64,000 nt of DNA, from positions 930,001 through 994,000 of the forward strand of contig OZ024851.1 of assembly GCA_964017145.1 (NCBI GenBank), read 5' to 3'. A program made the translations under genes and the position numbers. The stretch is from Agrocybe praecox (taxonomy: Eukaryota; Basidiomycota; Agaricomycetes; Agaricales; Agrocybaceae). A model generated the notes under the pieces. The model was not told where the DNA came from and did no database searches. It saw nothing but the letters and a program-made list of their open reading frames with translations. Every line of letters starts with the position of its first letter. The first letter of the stretch is position 1. Below are positions 48,780-60,061 of the stretch, in pieces.

Positions 48780-51700
48780 TCAACCGTAATTCAATGCGCC
48801 AGAAGGGCCAAACCCAGACGCAGAATCCGAATCTCCTGGAGGAGGCGGGGGAGGAGGTCTGCGATCGCCATAATTCCCACCACCACCACCTCCTCCTCCA
48901 CGTTGACGATCAATGTGCGATGGACCTGAGGGGAGTGATGTCACCGGCTTTGGAGGAAGGTTCGGGTTTGGAGGGAGAGTTCTATGAGACGGTCCATTGG
49001 ACGTATTATTGTTATTCCTTTGGTGGCCATCCCGACGATCACCCCGAGGACCTGGGGGTTGATTCCTTCCGGGCATGGGTACGTATGGGCGAGGACCAGG
49101 AGGGTACTGGTTTGGTGGAACACCACCACCGCCACCGCCATACTGACCATAAAGTCCGGGCATTTGGTTTGGCAGAGGGGCATTTTGGAAACCGGGTCCG
49201 TGATGTGGTGGCATGTTCATGTTTCCATGCAGCGGTGGTTGCCCAAGATGAGGAGGCAGGGGCATATTGCGGAAATTACCAGGTGGACCGTGTGCATGAG
49301 GAGGCGGTAATCCGTGCTGTTGAGGCATATACGAATGTGGCGCGCCAGAAGGACCTCGTCTGTTCACGTTCATGTCACCGCCGCCACCATAATGGGGTGC
49401 TGCAGGGCCTTTGGGACCGTTCCTGTTATTGAACTGAGGATTTCCTGGCGCGTGCCTCTGCTGGTTGGGTAGATTCATTTGAGGCCCAGGTGGCATTTGG
49501 TTACGATGTCCGCGCTTATCGAACTCGTGCGAGGCTTCGTAAGAAGGCATCCTATGAGAATATAATCAAGTTAGATCACATCATATCTATCTTCAAAAAG
49601 AATGAACTGACGTCTTCGGATCTGCGGGTAGAGGATCTGTCCAGAAATAGTCATGATCAAGAGCTTGAGAAGCAGTAATCCTTTCACTAGGATTGATGGT
49701 CAACAGTTTGTCCAACAAGTCCACTGTTTCAGGCCCGATTCCAATACTAAACAGAGAACGGTCAACACAACAAGAATGTGTGAAGGAAGAGGCACCAAAC
49801 CTGTCATAATGCGGCTTCAATCTTCTCGGATGGTTAGTAAACCTTCTAACGCCTTCGCAGCCGGGTAGTTGGTCGAAATAAGGCCAATTATGTTGGTTAG
49901 GCGATCCACACAGATACCATATCTTTTCCAACTGGTCAAGATCAGAAGTACCCGGTAGAATGGGCCTTCGAGTAAACATCTCTCCCAAAACACATCTTTA
50001 CGATCGGTTTTTTCGTCAATCACCCGTCTCGATAAATGGGATATTACATACCCAATTCCCCAAATATCGACTTCACCGCCATATTGTCTTGCACCTAACA
50101 GAAGTTCCGGAGGGCGATACCATCTTGTAACGACGCAGTTTGTATATTTTCGTTCCCTTCGGACTGTCCCGTCAGGACGAATAGTAGTGGCACTAGAGTC
50201 GAAGCTCCTCGCCAGACCAAAATCGGCAATGCGCAGAGAGCCGTCGTTTGAAATGAGTAAATTGGCAGCTTTCATGTCTCGATGAAGAATATGATTCTAC
50301 ATTATCAACGTGATTAGAAAATATTGGAAATATCAACATAAAAAAGCGAAATACCCGATGCATATACTCTGTTCCTTCTAACAGTTGCTTCATATAAAGT
50401 TTGATATGGCTGGGTTGAAGTTTAACACGCTCGTTCTCCAGAAGGCCAGCAAGGTCATGGTCCATATATGGGAATACCATATAAACAGAAAGAGGATCTT
50501 TTTCCGTACCTATGGATTTGTCAGTTCTCGTACTTGGAAGTAATTGTTGTGTGACAACGTACTTCGTACCACGAACATATCCAAAATGTTGACAATACAT
50601 GGGTGCTTCAAAGCTTTGAGAATTTTAATTTCTCGGAGGGCCGTTACAGGCATGCCTTCCTTCTCATTGTGCATAAGAATCCTTTTCAGAGCAACGACAA
50701 TGCCTGTAGATTTATGAATAGCCTTGTGTACTTCTCTATGGAACCAGGTGTGGATATTTAAATATAACAGAATCAAGAAAAGAAGAAAAAAACTTACCCG
50801 AATGTTCCTTCTCCCAGTTTCGTTGTCGCTTCGTAGTCTGACTGCAATCCGCATCCAACAAAAGAATGACCGTAAGCAGAGTGCTCTAGCTTCTGCGTTC
50901 GTCGAATAGGCAATTTCTTCTTCGTCTTTGGAGGCGGTTCGGGTCGTTCTTTGTTTTCCAGTGGTCTGGGTTGGCTAGGTTTCATTTCTGGTCCATTGGC
51001 CATAGCTCGAACAGTGGACACAGAAGGTAACTCTAGAGATCGTGGGGAATGTAAAGCTTTGGGCGCGTCAGGTCTGTTCGTAATAGGATTGACAGTAGCT
51101 TTTAAGCGAGTATCGGGGAGCGGTATGGGTGGTGGGGAGATTGAAGGCGGTCTAGGACCACTGTTGGCTTTGGGAAGAGGGGATCGGGGTGATTTGTTTG
51201 ATTTAGGAGATGCTGGAGGAAGATGGACGGGAGACGAAGTGGAAACTGAGATAGCGGGTGGAGGTGGTGGAGGGGGAGAAGGAGGTATACCTGACGGGGG
51301 TACTGGATTAGATGGTTCTGGGCTCACTGGCTTGGAAATTTCGGGAGATAATGGTCGGGGACTATGTCGTCGAGGATTATGGTGATCATCGTCGTATCTA
51401 TCGTCCTCTGGTTCCCACCTCCGTGAGTCCCTGCGATTATCATTGTGATAATTATGTGCAGAGCCACGGTAGTATCTCGGATTGGGATCGTCTGCAATAG
51501 AACCAGTATGTCTTCTGTAATCATTATCGCCGCGCCTATTGTAATCCCTGTCCCTGTCCCTTTCGCGCCCACGAGAGCGACCTCTGTCGGAAGGGTACTG
51601 ACTTGGAGGAGTATACTGACCAGGAGATGGGAGACGATGTCTTCCACTTCCAGCATAGAACGGAGAACGTGAACGTGAACGACGCCTCAGAGAACGACCT

Positions 51701-52260
51701 GGACTCGCCGACCGCCTCGAGTAATGTCGTGAATCTCTTTCTCTTTCCCAGTCTCTGTCTCTATCGTCTCTGCCTCTTCCTCTTTCGTCCCTATCCCTTC
51801 CTCTGTCTCTCTCCCTCTCTCTGTTATCCCGACCAGAATAATGTCGACTGTCAGAGGAAAGAGGAAGAGGCTCCAACCGTGACAATAACGACGCTGAATG
51901 AGATTCCTCTGGCTTGTCTCTCGCTTTTCTATTGTCTTTTTCTATCTTCTCTTCCAGTGTCGCGAACACGTTCAAAGGCGGTGGATTTCTCTCTTTCGAA
52001 GGGCCATCTATCCCTATTTCTATTTTCTTCTTGTTGAAAGGAAATGGCACCTTCTTCACTGGAGCACCAGCAGAAGCAGAGGATGTGACGAGCGGTGATG
52101 GTTTAGGTGGCAATGGGATTGGGGATATTAGAGATTTCGTGTTCATTGGCGCGCTGTCGTCGACCTCGCCTTCCTCTGGAGATGAGTTGGCAGCTCTTTT
52201 AGCGTACCTCCCATTTTCTGGAGACCTCGAGGCATGTCTCTTTCGAGGAGTTGTAACCAT
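48780..52260 (-). CDS. CDK9/Bur1-type transcriptional cyclin-dependent kinase
   Basis: Seven exons: 52260-50798, 50735-50563, 50509-50355, 50296-50052, 49995-49801, 49746-49612, 49551-48780; phases agree, 1045 residues. The upstream frame start is a GTG, so ATG 52260 is used. Residues 1-~450 are disordered with an RD/RE- and RS-rich block. The kinase core (~480-790) has [30 protein letters not shown] in the PITALRE position, [23 protein letters not shown], a T-loop in [17 protein letters not shown] and a CDK9-like end ([14 protein letters not shown]). The last ~250 residues are P/G/N-rich. CDK9/Bur1 with its cyclin phosphorylates Spt5 and the Pol II CTD for elongation. Both low-complexity arms are long compared with other fungal members. 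A CTK1/CDK12 assignment is less likely. Confidence 0.92.
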
Positions 52261-52485
52261 ATCCTCCGTTGGCTGTGCGCCCACAGAAGTCTCTGCGGTT
52301 GTTGTGGTCTGGGGAGGAAAGAATTTGATTATGTAATTAATAATGACACTAATAACTGTTCACTGCCTGCTTCGGATGCTTTCAATAACTGATCTGTGCT
52401 TTGATCAATACCAAATCTCTACGAGTCGTAATAATGATATCTAAACCCTTCATTGAATGATTACTGTCTGAGCAAGGTACCCAGG
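52261..52485. promoter_or_regulatory. Divergent promoter, CDK9-like kinase / unknown protein
   Basis: Only 225 bases separate the head-to-head start codons, so the two genes probably share a bidirectional promoter. A CCCCAG acceptor-like site just upstream of the kinase ATG hints at a possible 5' UTR intron. Confidence 0.55.
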
Positions 52486-55102
52486 ATGGATGGACCGTCT
52501 AAATCGACTCTGCCCGTTGGTCCTGGCAAAGGACGGGCGACGAAATCTGCAAAGGCTACGACCTCAAAATCTGCAGGAAGTCCAACCCAGCCGTTAACGT
52601 TAAATTCCAGAGGCGAAGGTGACGCGCTTCCTGAGCAAGTGAGTCGCATTTTTCACCTGCATAATGTGTGCCAAGGAATTGATCTTCAAATGTAGCTACC
52701 TAGATTGGGCAACAGGCCTGAGCATCCTCAGCCAAAGTCTTTTTCTGCCAAGAAGACAGTGAATATTTCGCCAATAAACAGGCAAGGTAAGAGCCTGGAC
52801 GAAAAACTTCTTGCATAGAGAATAATTGACGTCTTAACCGTTGAATCAGTCGCTAGAATATCATCGCAGAATGCAGGCCCTTCAAATCTCCCAACCAATG
52901 CCAATGCGTCATCTTCGTCAACAACACGGACCTCAGATATGATGCAGAGAAAATCCGGCAAGGTCTTACCGCCCATCTGGCGAAAATTGGATGACGAAGT
53001 AGAGCTCGAGCGTAAGAGGTCCTCCAAGCGCAACCGGGAGGGCAACTCGCCACTTGCCAACCGAATATCTGCCATTGCTCGTCGACCTACCGCAGCAACC
53101 AATAAAACCATCCGCATTAGCGTCGACGATCCCAATAGATCTCCTGCCCTTATTGCACCTACGCTGAGGCTGACGGTGGGGGGTCAGATAATAGTAGATT
53201 CTGAGGATGACGAACCCAGATACAGGCCTCAACCAAATTTAATACATAGGAAAGCTCCTGGGTGAGGATTTCTTTCAAATAGCCAAGTGTATAAATTTCT
53301 AACTAATTAATTTGACAGCCCTCAGGTGGCAATCAAAAAATCGGCAGCACGAAAAGTTGAATATATCGACACAGACTCGGATTCATCAGAATCCGATGAA
53401 CAAATGAAAACGGCCTCTGAAATGAGCAGCGAGGAATCTGATGTTGATCAGCTCGACTCTGATCAATACGACCCGCAACTTCGTAAAACGGTCAGAGCAA
53501 GAGAACACGAGGACGAGGACGACAATATAGTGACAACTCGAAAGGAACTAGACCCACGGCCATCTCCCATTCTCATCCTCGATTCGCCCCCTATAATTAC
53601 AGCCCCTCTTCCAAGACATGAGGTGGTAGAGGAACAAAAACCAACTATATCAATCGAACCTTCGGATGCGCTTCTCCGAGCCTTTGAAGCCATCTCGCTT
53701 TCAACGATACGTTTGCACAACACTCGTCAGCTACCGTTCCTTATGCGTGATTTACGACGAGGATTCGTACACCGCTGTAGGGAACTTAATGTTCCTATAT
53801 ACCCTGACAACAGCGAGATCGACTTACAGATTTTTTACGAATTTATTGGTGGCCATGTGTATCGGACGGAAGTCGACAAGTGGCGATGTCCTATGTGCGA
53901 CCTTTTGGGAAATATTCGAACCCGGGAAATGCTTGACTGTCATCTCAAATGGGATCATCCCGAGATTTACTATGAGTGGCAGTACATGGAGTATTCTGAG
54001 GTGAGATACACAATGTCTTTGGTTGAATGTCAATTTCTAACCACTATTTTTTCTTAGACAAATAGTTGGATACTTCAGGTAGTAATTCCAGAGGTCCAGG
54101 AAGCTGATGCCGAGACAACACCCCACTTTGACAGACAGGCAACACAAGGGACTGCAGACGATGAGGAACATGAGCAACAGGAAAGAGCCATCACACCCAC
54201 CCCACGACGATTGTCTAAAACTCCCTTTTCCACGGCCTCACGTTCACCATCGACTGAATCTCGTTCAACTCCCGAAGCGCCGGTATCACCATACAGAACA
54301 AAAGTCGAACAGATACATATACCAGGATTTAGAAAGGTAGAATCATTCACAATCGATTTGTCCCTTTCACCCAGTCGAGGCCCATCAATGGTACCCTCGA
54401 CATTTCGATCCCAATCAGCCGCAACTTCCAGCAACACAATATCCACAGCTACAACAAGCTCACGGCGCCTACGTCCTCTCGACACCCGATACCCTACACC
54501 ACCCCCGCCGGATAATCCCCTGGGTCCCGCTGCTCAATATCCCTACCTCCCAGCAGAATCGGACTATGGGGGCCCAACTATTCTTTATTCTTGTCGTCCA
54601 AACGGACCTTGCCTCTTTGATCTTCTTGGGACTCTTCCCATGGAAATTTACGGACTTCTCGATTGGGAAGTATTAGATCGCGAAGACGAGATATACGAAA
54701 GTGATGATATAAAGGAGGAATATAAAATTATGCATGCTTTATGGGCCCGCTGGATATTTTTGAACAGGTAAGAAAAGAGACGAGTCAAATCGTTATTTAT
54801 TCCTTTACTCACTCAAATCCTGACCTTTCTTTTGATTTTATCAGAAATAAATTTATCGACAACCATCTAAAAGGAGTGCAATCCTTTATCGATGATTTTT
54901 GGAAGATGATTCACAGAGCCGCTGGATGGGACGCGTTGCGTTATTTCTTATTTGTGCGTACTATGTCATGCCTAGGAAAATTTGTGAACTTACAAGTTTT
55001 CTCCAGATATTGCTCGCAAATAGGTATTTGACTGGTCGTGAAATAGCAGTTATTTTGCGTTATTACGAAAATTACACTGGCATGGAATTTTGGTACGAAT
55101 GA
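52486..55102 (+). CDS. Unknown protein with a single C2H2-like zinc finger
   Basis: Seven exons: 52486-52638, 52696-52786, 52850-53261, 53319-54000, 54058-54767, 54845-54953, 55007-55102; phases agree, 750 residues. The N-terminal ~230 residues are basic and S/T/P-rich. An acidic, serine-rich block follows (TDSDSSESDE, SSEESD), resembling CK2 sites. Residues ~355-450 are ordered and hold one finger, W-R-C-P-M-C then H-x4-H, with a YEW motif after it. Another disordered stretch with repeated RS-TPE phosphosites separates this from an ordered C-terminal ~150 residues rich in aromatic and acidic helices. I do not recognise the family. The layout suggests a nuclear regulatory or scaffold protein, which is inference. 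Confidence 0.85.
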
Positions 55103-55526
55103 CCTATTGAAGAGTCTGTAGTATTTACTATCCTGAGGCTTGGACCAACTTGCATATATGTATGTATATATATCAATGATATCTACTACACTCACTATTT
55201 TATTGTGAAGTACGATTCATCAAATTTAGATTGATAATTGCTGTGTTCCTTGCGGTGATTGTTACAATGCTGATATCGCTTCCTTTACAACAACTCCGCG
55301 AGAGTCCGCGAGACTTGTTGTCAAGAAATGACCATAGCACAGCTTTTGATAGTATCATGACAGATCGTGACGCTGAACGGACTACATATAAGAGAGGCTA
55401 GAGCAGCCGTTCAAAATGATTGCCCTCTCTCTATCTACCCACGCGCTGGCCGCCAAAACCTACCACCCACGCACTCAAGAACCCTCTATTTGAATCGTAT
55501 CCCTTATCTTACCAACTGAAATCGCA
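55103..55526. other. Short intergenic region
   Basis: Promoter of the LIM gene; nothing else seen. Confidence 0.4.
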
Positions 55527-56154
55527 ATGGAATTTGAAACGTCGAATGACTCTCCTCGCACCTCAAACAGAGTGCGGACCATTCTCGACTTGCATCGTGA
55601 ACGCAAAGGAGAAGATAGATTAGTCTCTGCGGACTCGCGTTTATGCCCAGCTTGCAGGAGACCCGCGGCTGGAAAGAAAGGAACTTTAGTGATTGCATGC
55701 GGGTACGTAACAAGTTTATATGTGCTTCAAGTTCTTCCTATACGTCTTCTTACTTTTCTTAATCAAAAACCGGAACAGTGATTCTTTCTTACACCTCGAT
55801 TGCTACAAGTGCAAAACTTGCAGCAAAAAAATAGAGATCGAGGACACCGTAATGCTCGATCGCGACGGTCTACCACTCTGTCAAAACTGTTTCCTAAAAT
55901 GCAACACATGCGACCTGCCCGTTAACGAAGAACTAGTAGTCTTTGTGGGAGAATCACTACAGTACCACACCCATTGCTTCAAGTGCAAAAAATGCGACAA
56001 ATCTCTTGACCAACAAAAATTTGCCAGCAGTAGACATTCTGTATACTGCCAGGACTGCTACAACAGACGCGTCGAGAAAATGAAGAGACTTGAAAAGAAG
56101 AAAGAAACACTGGCGAGAAAAGCATACGGAGGAATCGATTCACCGTCGATATGA
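55527..56154 (+). CDS. Paired LIM-domain protein
   Basis: Two exons: 55527-55702 and 55779-56154, 183 residues. After a ~38-residue basic N-terminus come two LIM domains. LIM1 spans ~40-93: CPAC, HLDCYKC and C..CFLK carry the zinc ligands. LIM2 spans ~97-150: CNTC, HTHCFKCKKC and CQDCY. A charged coiled tail follows (VEKMKRLEKKKETLARKA). Each LIM binds two Zn2+ and mediates protein contacts. The spacing and the linker EELVVFVGESLQYH resemble the N-terminal LIM pair of fungal Rga1-type Rho GTPase-activating proteins, but no RhoGAP domain follows before the convergent helicase gene ends at 56311. It is therefore a stand-alone adaptor or a truncated relative. Confidence 0.88.
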
Positions 56155-56310
56155 TGTCCTTGACAGCAATAAAGTATATTTATTTTGTATTTATGTTTAG
56201 TGTAACAATATGCAACTGGGTGTACAGGCAAAATAATAGGCAGACCAACCAACGAACAATCGCAACATAGATGGAAGCAGGTCCGCGCAATACATACACA
56301 CCACCGGTCC

Positions 56311-59300
56311 TTACTCTGCTTCTCGCAAGATAGGTCGTTCGAAAGCCGCAGCCTCGATATCTTCATCATCAAATTCCAATCCATCTTCTGCATGCACTTC
56401 CTGGATCATAGCTCGCAACCGTGTCATGGTATCTTCCGCATCGGCTTGTTCGCGGGCCTTCCTCTCTACGTCATACTCTCCGTTTCGCTGAACAGGTTCC
56501 AGCGGATCCCAATCAATCTGCTTCCCTTTCCAACCTCCACGCGTGTGTATATAACTCATGAAAGCGCGCCAAAGTGGGTCCAATGAAAGGACAATAGGAT
56601 TTCCAATGACGATAATAAGAGCTTGGGCACGAGTAAGAGCCACTAAACGAAACGATATAAGGATCTCCTAAGAATAAACGCGAAGTTGTAGCTTACCATT
56701 CATGCGATTTTTGTTGGCAACGAAACCGAGAGAACGTCTGATATCACTGGTTACGAACTCTGTGTTGCTGCGAACAGTCGAAATGATGATAACACGACGC
56801 TCCTGGCGACGCAGAAACAATCTTGTAAATCGTAAAGACCCTGCTGGACAATCGAACCACTTACTTGACCCTGGAACTCCTCTACACTTCCAACCTTGAT
56901 ATCACGCATTTTTGGATCCTTCTGCAGAATTGAGACGATTTTGTGTCTCTGCGCATGGTAAGGGGTGATGACACCAATATGTTCACCCTCTGACGGATAA
57001 AATTTTATTGCTAGTCTCTTGATGATTCGAAAGAAAAAAAGGATCTACTCACTCAGACCGTTCTTCCTGTTGTTCAATAGAGAAGTACAGTATGTTTTGA
57101 CTTGCGTGGCCTCGTCGATATTGAAGAAAGACGGAGAGCTTGCTTCACGCATGTCCTTGCCGATAATAGCATGGAAAAGGATAGGGAATTTCTTTTTGGG
57201 CAATTCCTCGTAATTCTCCATTGAAGATATTATGGCTTTGTTGCCGCAGGTCTTAAGTTCCGAATTATAGAACTCGTCATTCGAGAACTTCAGAATATCA
57301 GGGTGGGACCTGAAGTTCTTCACGAGCTTTACGATCCTTGGGTCTCAAACATCAGTAGTGATCACAAGAAGAGAGGTAGGACACATACGTAATACCTCTG
57401 AACCTTTCCAAATCATAGATGTCGCGCTCCATGATACGAGCAAGATAACTTGTTTTAAGACCCAAAGTTCTCGCCAAAGAAGAATTCACAACTGGGCCAA
57501 GTTGTTGATTATCCCCCGCTATAATGACGTTGGTCTTCGCATCAGCGATGCTTTTTATTGGCACCATGATTTCCGGTTCTTTTCCCTGACCAGCCTCGTC
57601 GATAAAGATGTGGCTGAAGTGCCCTCTCGGCACACCTAAAGCAGCGGGAACACCGCCAGATAGGCACGTAGATACAATAACCCTAAATTTGAGCAATTTT
57701 TCCTTGTCGGGCATGGAAAATACTTGATTGCCATTGATAGAGGCGTATTCACGAAGAATTTTAGGCATATCGTCAACCTTTCGAGTCAAAGAATTGAGAC
57801 GGAAGACTTCGCTTTTTCCCAGATTCATGATCTTGAGAGCGATCAAATCCGCAGCCGCGTTGTTCGGAGAGCACGCCAAGATACGTGCATTGGGATCGCG
57901 CTCCAGTAACTGTTTCATGGCCTCGACGATGGTGATGGTCTTTCCAGTTCCAGGTCTTGAATGCATCAATTATAAGCAAACAACCATAACAGATGATAAG
58001 AGAATAACATACGGCCCAAAAACAACAAACGGAACGCTACCAGGTTTTTGGTTGATGATAGCAGCAACAGTTTCCATTTGTTCTTCATCTTCACCAATGG
58101 GACGATAATGTGGGCTTATCTCATCGATCTTGCTCTGAGCAATGCGCTTTACACCTTGTATATGCGCGACTCCCGGAAACAGAAGTCTTGTAGGGTTGAA
58201 TTTATTTGTTACAGCTTGGTGCATCCGACGGAATGGAAGCCGGTTGAGCACAAAGCGAACGTCAAACTTCGTACCCCGGTATGTGCTGAAGTTTTCAGGG
58301 AATGATAGCGAAACGTGGTTTTGGTGAACTTGATGAACACGACCTTCGTACCACGTTCTCGAGTCCAATGTCTCTGAACCCTCTGCCTTGCTCACAAGGA
58401 TGAAGTCGCCTACCAACACCGACGGACGACTTTCAGCTAACCCCTCAACCAAAAGCCTTGCGGGACTTCAGTAAAAATCTATCATCAAATAAATACTGAG
58501 CATACTTGTAACGAGGGTATTCCGCCTGCAATTCAACGTCGAATAACGAATACCCATCTAAGTCAAGCCTGGTTTCCAGGGAAGCCAAATTTAAGAAATT
58601 GACAAATATCAATGCGGAGAAAGTACTGACTTGATTTGTTGTTCCTCGAGATGCAGCAAAACCTGGAACCATGCTCCATACGTTTTTTCATTGAAGACAC
58701 TGGGCATGAACTTCTTGACGTTGGCCAGAAGTTGTTTGGCGGAACCCAATGAACGGGGTCCATACGCAACGTCAATAAGACGCGCAGGAGGGTCGTAACC
58801 TAATAGTCTGTCCGCCCATACCGTCTTGGTCCAAACTGGTGGACGATTGTTACGGACTACCGGGCCCGTGTAGTTGAATTTGACGATGTTCTTCCGACGA
58901 ATGTAAGGAGCTTTTGGTTTCAGCTCTTCATGATCTTCCCGGGACCCAACAGTTGCTTCCACCGTTCTGGTAATGACGAAGGTCCGAGAATTATCGATGT
59001 CAAACAAAACCAACTCCAGCATGGCCTCGACATGTCCAGCATAGGAAGGTTGAAAAACGAGAGAAATCTTCCTAGATGAACCTTTCTGCACTACTCGACT
59101 TGTCCCTCTAAGATGAGCGGAAAATTTCGGGCCCTCCACCCCATCTTTCAAGGAAGGCGCGATTCTGCATTTGCGAACAGCAACTCGGGAAAGTGCGCTC
59201 GAGATATCGATCACGAACTCGACCGGTTTTCCAGTATCCAGAATCCCAAAATCGATACCATTCCGTCCTGTAACCGTAACCCCCTCTTTGTCGTCCTTTG

Positions 59301-59741
59301 CCTCTTCCAATGCAGCGCGAACTTGATCGAAGTGTTGTTGCCTGATGTGCTCTGCAGCATGGGCATCGTAATCGGTGCTATCGATGGACTTGCGACAATG
59401 TACACAATGTATCTGTTCCTAGTCGGGAGAGAAAAATGAAAATGATAAGCGAATGATAGAGACTGATATGTATTTGAGGTCGGTACATTATCGGGATATG
59501 TTGCACCTCTGTGCGTCCTAGGGGACCCATTCTGAGGTTGACTCCGGGACTGCCCACGTACTAAGGCAGCAATAGCGTCCTGATGTTTTTTGCCTCGTGT
59601 ATGGGCTTTCTTGACATCGAGAGGAAGTATACGCCCGCAAGAACATGCAAAAATATCGTGTCTCAACGAACAGTTCGGCCCAAAACTGCAGCTTGTCGTC
59701 ACGAAAGGAATGCAGTACGAAGGGTTGACTGTGCCAGACAT
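56311..59741 (-). CDS. Zinc-finger SF1 RNA helicase, MOV10/SDE3-like (copy B)
   Basis: Nine exons: 59741-59487, 59418-58631, 58568-58506, 58465-58013, 57955-57389, 57336-57053, 56989-56865, 56802-56697, 56642-56311; phases agree, 990 residues. ATG 59741 is preferred over an upstream ATG at 59846 because the CCCH finger (C-x7-C-x5-C-x3-H) then follows about 8 residues from the start, as in copy A. One C2H2 finger and a CVHC..H element follow, where copy A has three fingers. The core has GPPGTGKT (split by the intron), [18 protein letters not shown] (GDPKQLGP in copy A), [20 protein letters not shown] and VALTRAQ. It should unwind RNA 5' to 3', perhaps in silencing or turnover. Eight introns match those of copy A. 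Confidence 0.93.
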
Positions 59742-60061
59742 TGTTGTAGTAGGACTTGAAAGGAAGAAGAGAAGGGAATGGTTAAGTTGCTGCGAACGGC
59801 TCGTTATTACGTCGTGTTTAGTGAAAGGTGATGAGGAAAGGGGCACGCCTCATTTTGGCTGTCACCGTTATAGCCAAGTTAAATCTTGTACAAAACGGGC
59901 AGTTGCTACCTCTCGTATCAAACTTTCGCAGGATAAACTATTTCACACTTTCCGCAGTCCCTTGCCAGTTAACTAACTCTTTGCCATGCGCATAAGCGTA
60001 ATGACCCAAGTAGAAATGAATTAGAAATAATATCCAAAAATCTTTCCTCCATATATCAAGG
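59742..60061. other. Intergenic, 320 bases
   Basis: Helicase B promoter and the 3' end of the aminopeptidase gene; nothing else seen. Confidence 0.4.

Noticed and set aside
48710..49432. 240-codon plus-strand open frame
   Set aside because: Antisense of the P/G/H-rich last exon of the CDK9-like gene; its H-rich translation is the expected shadow.
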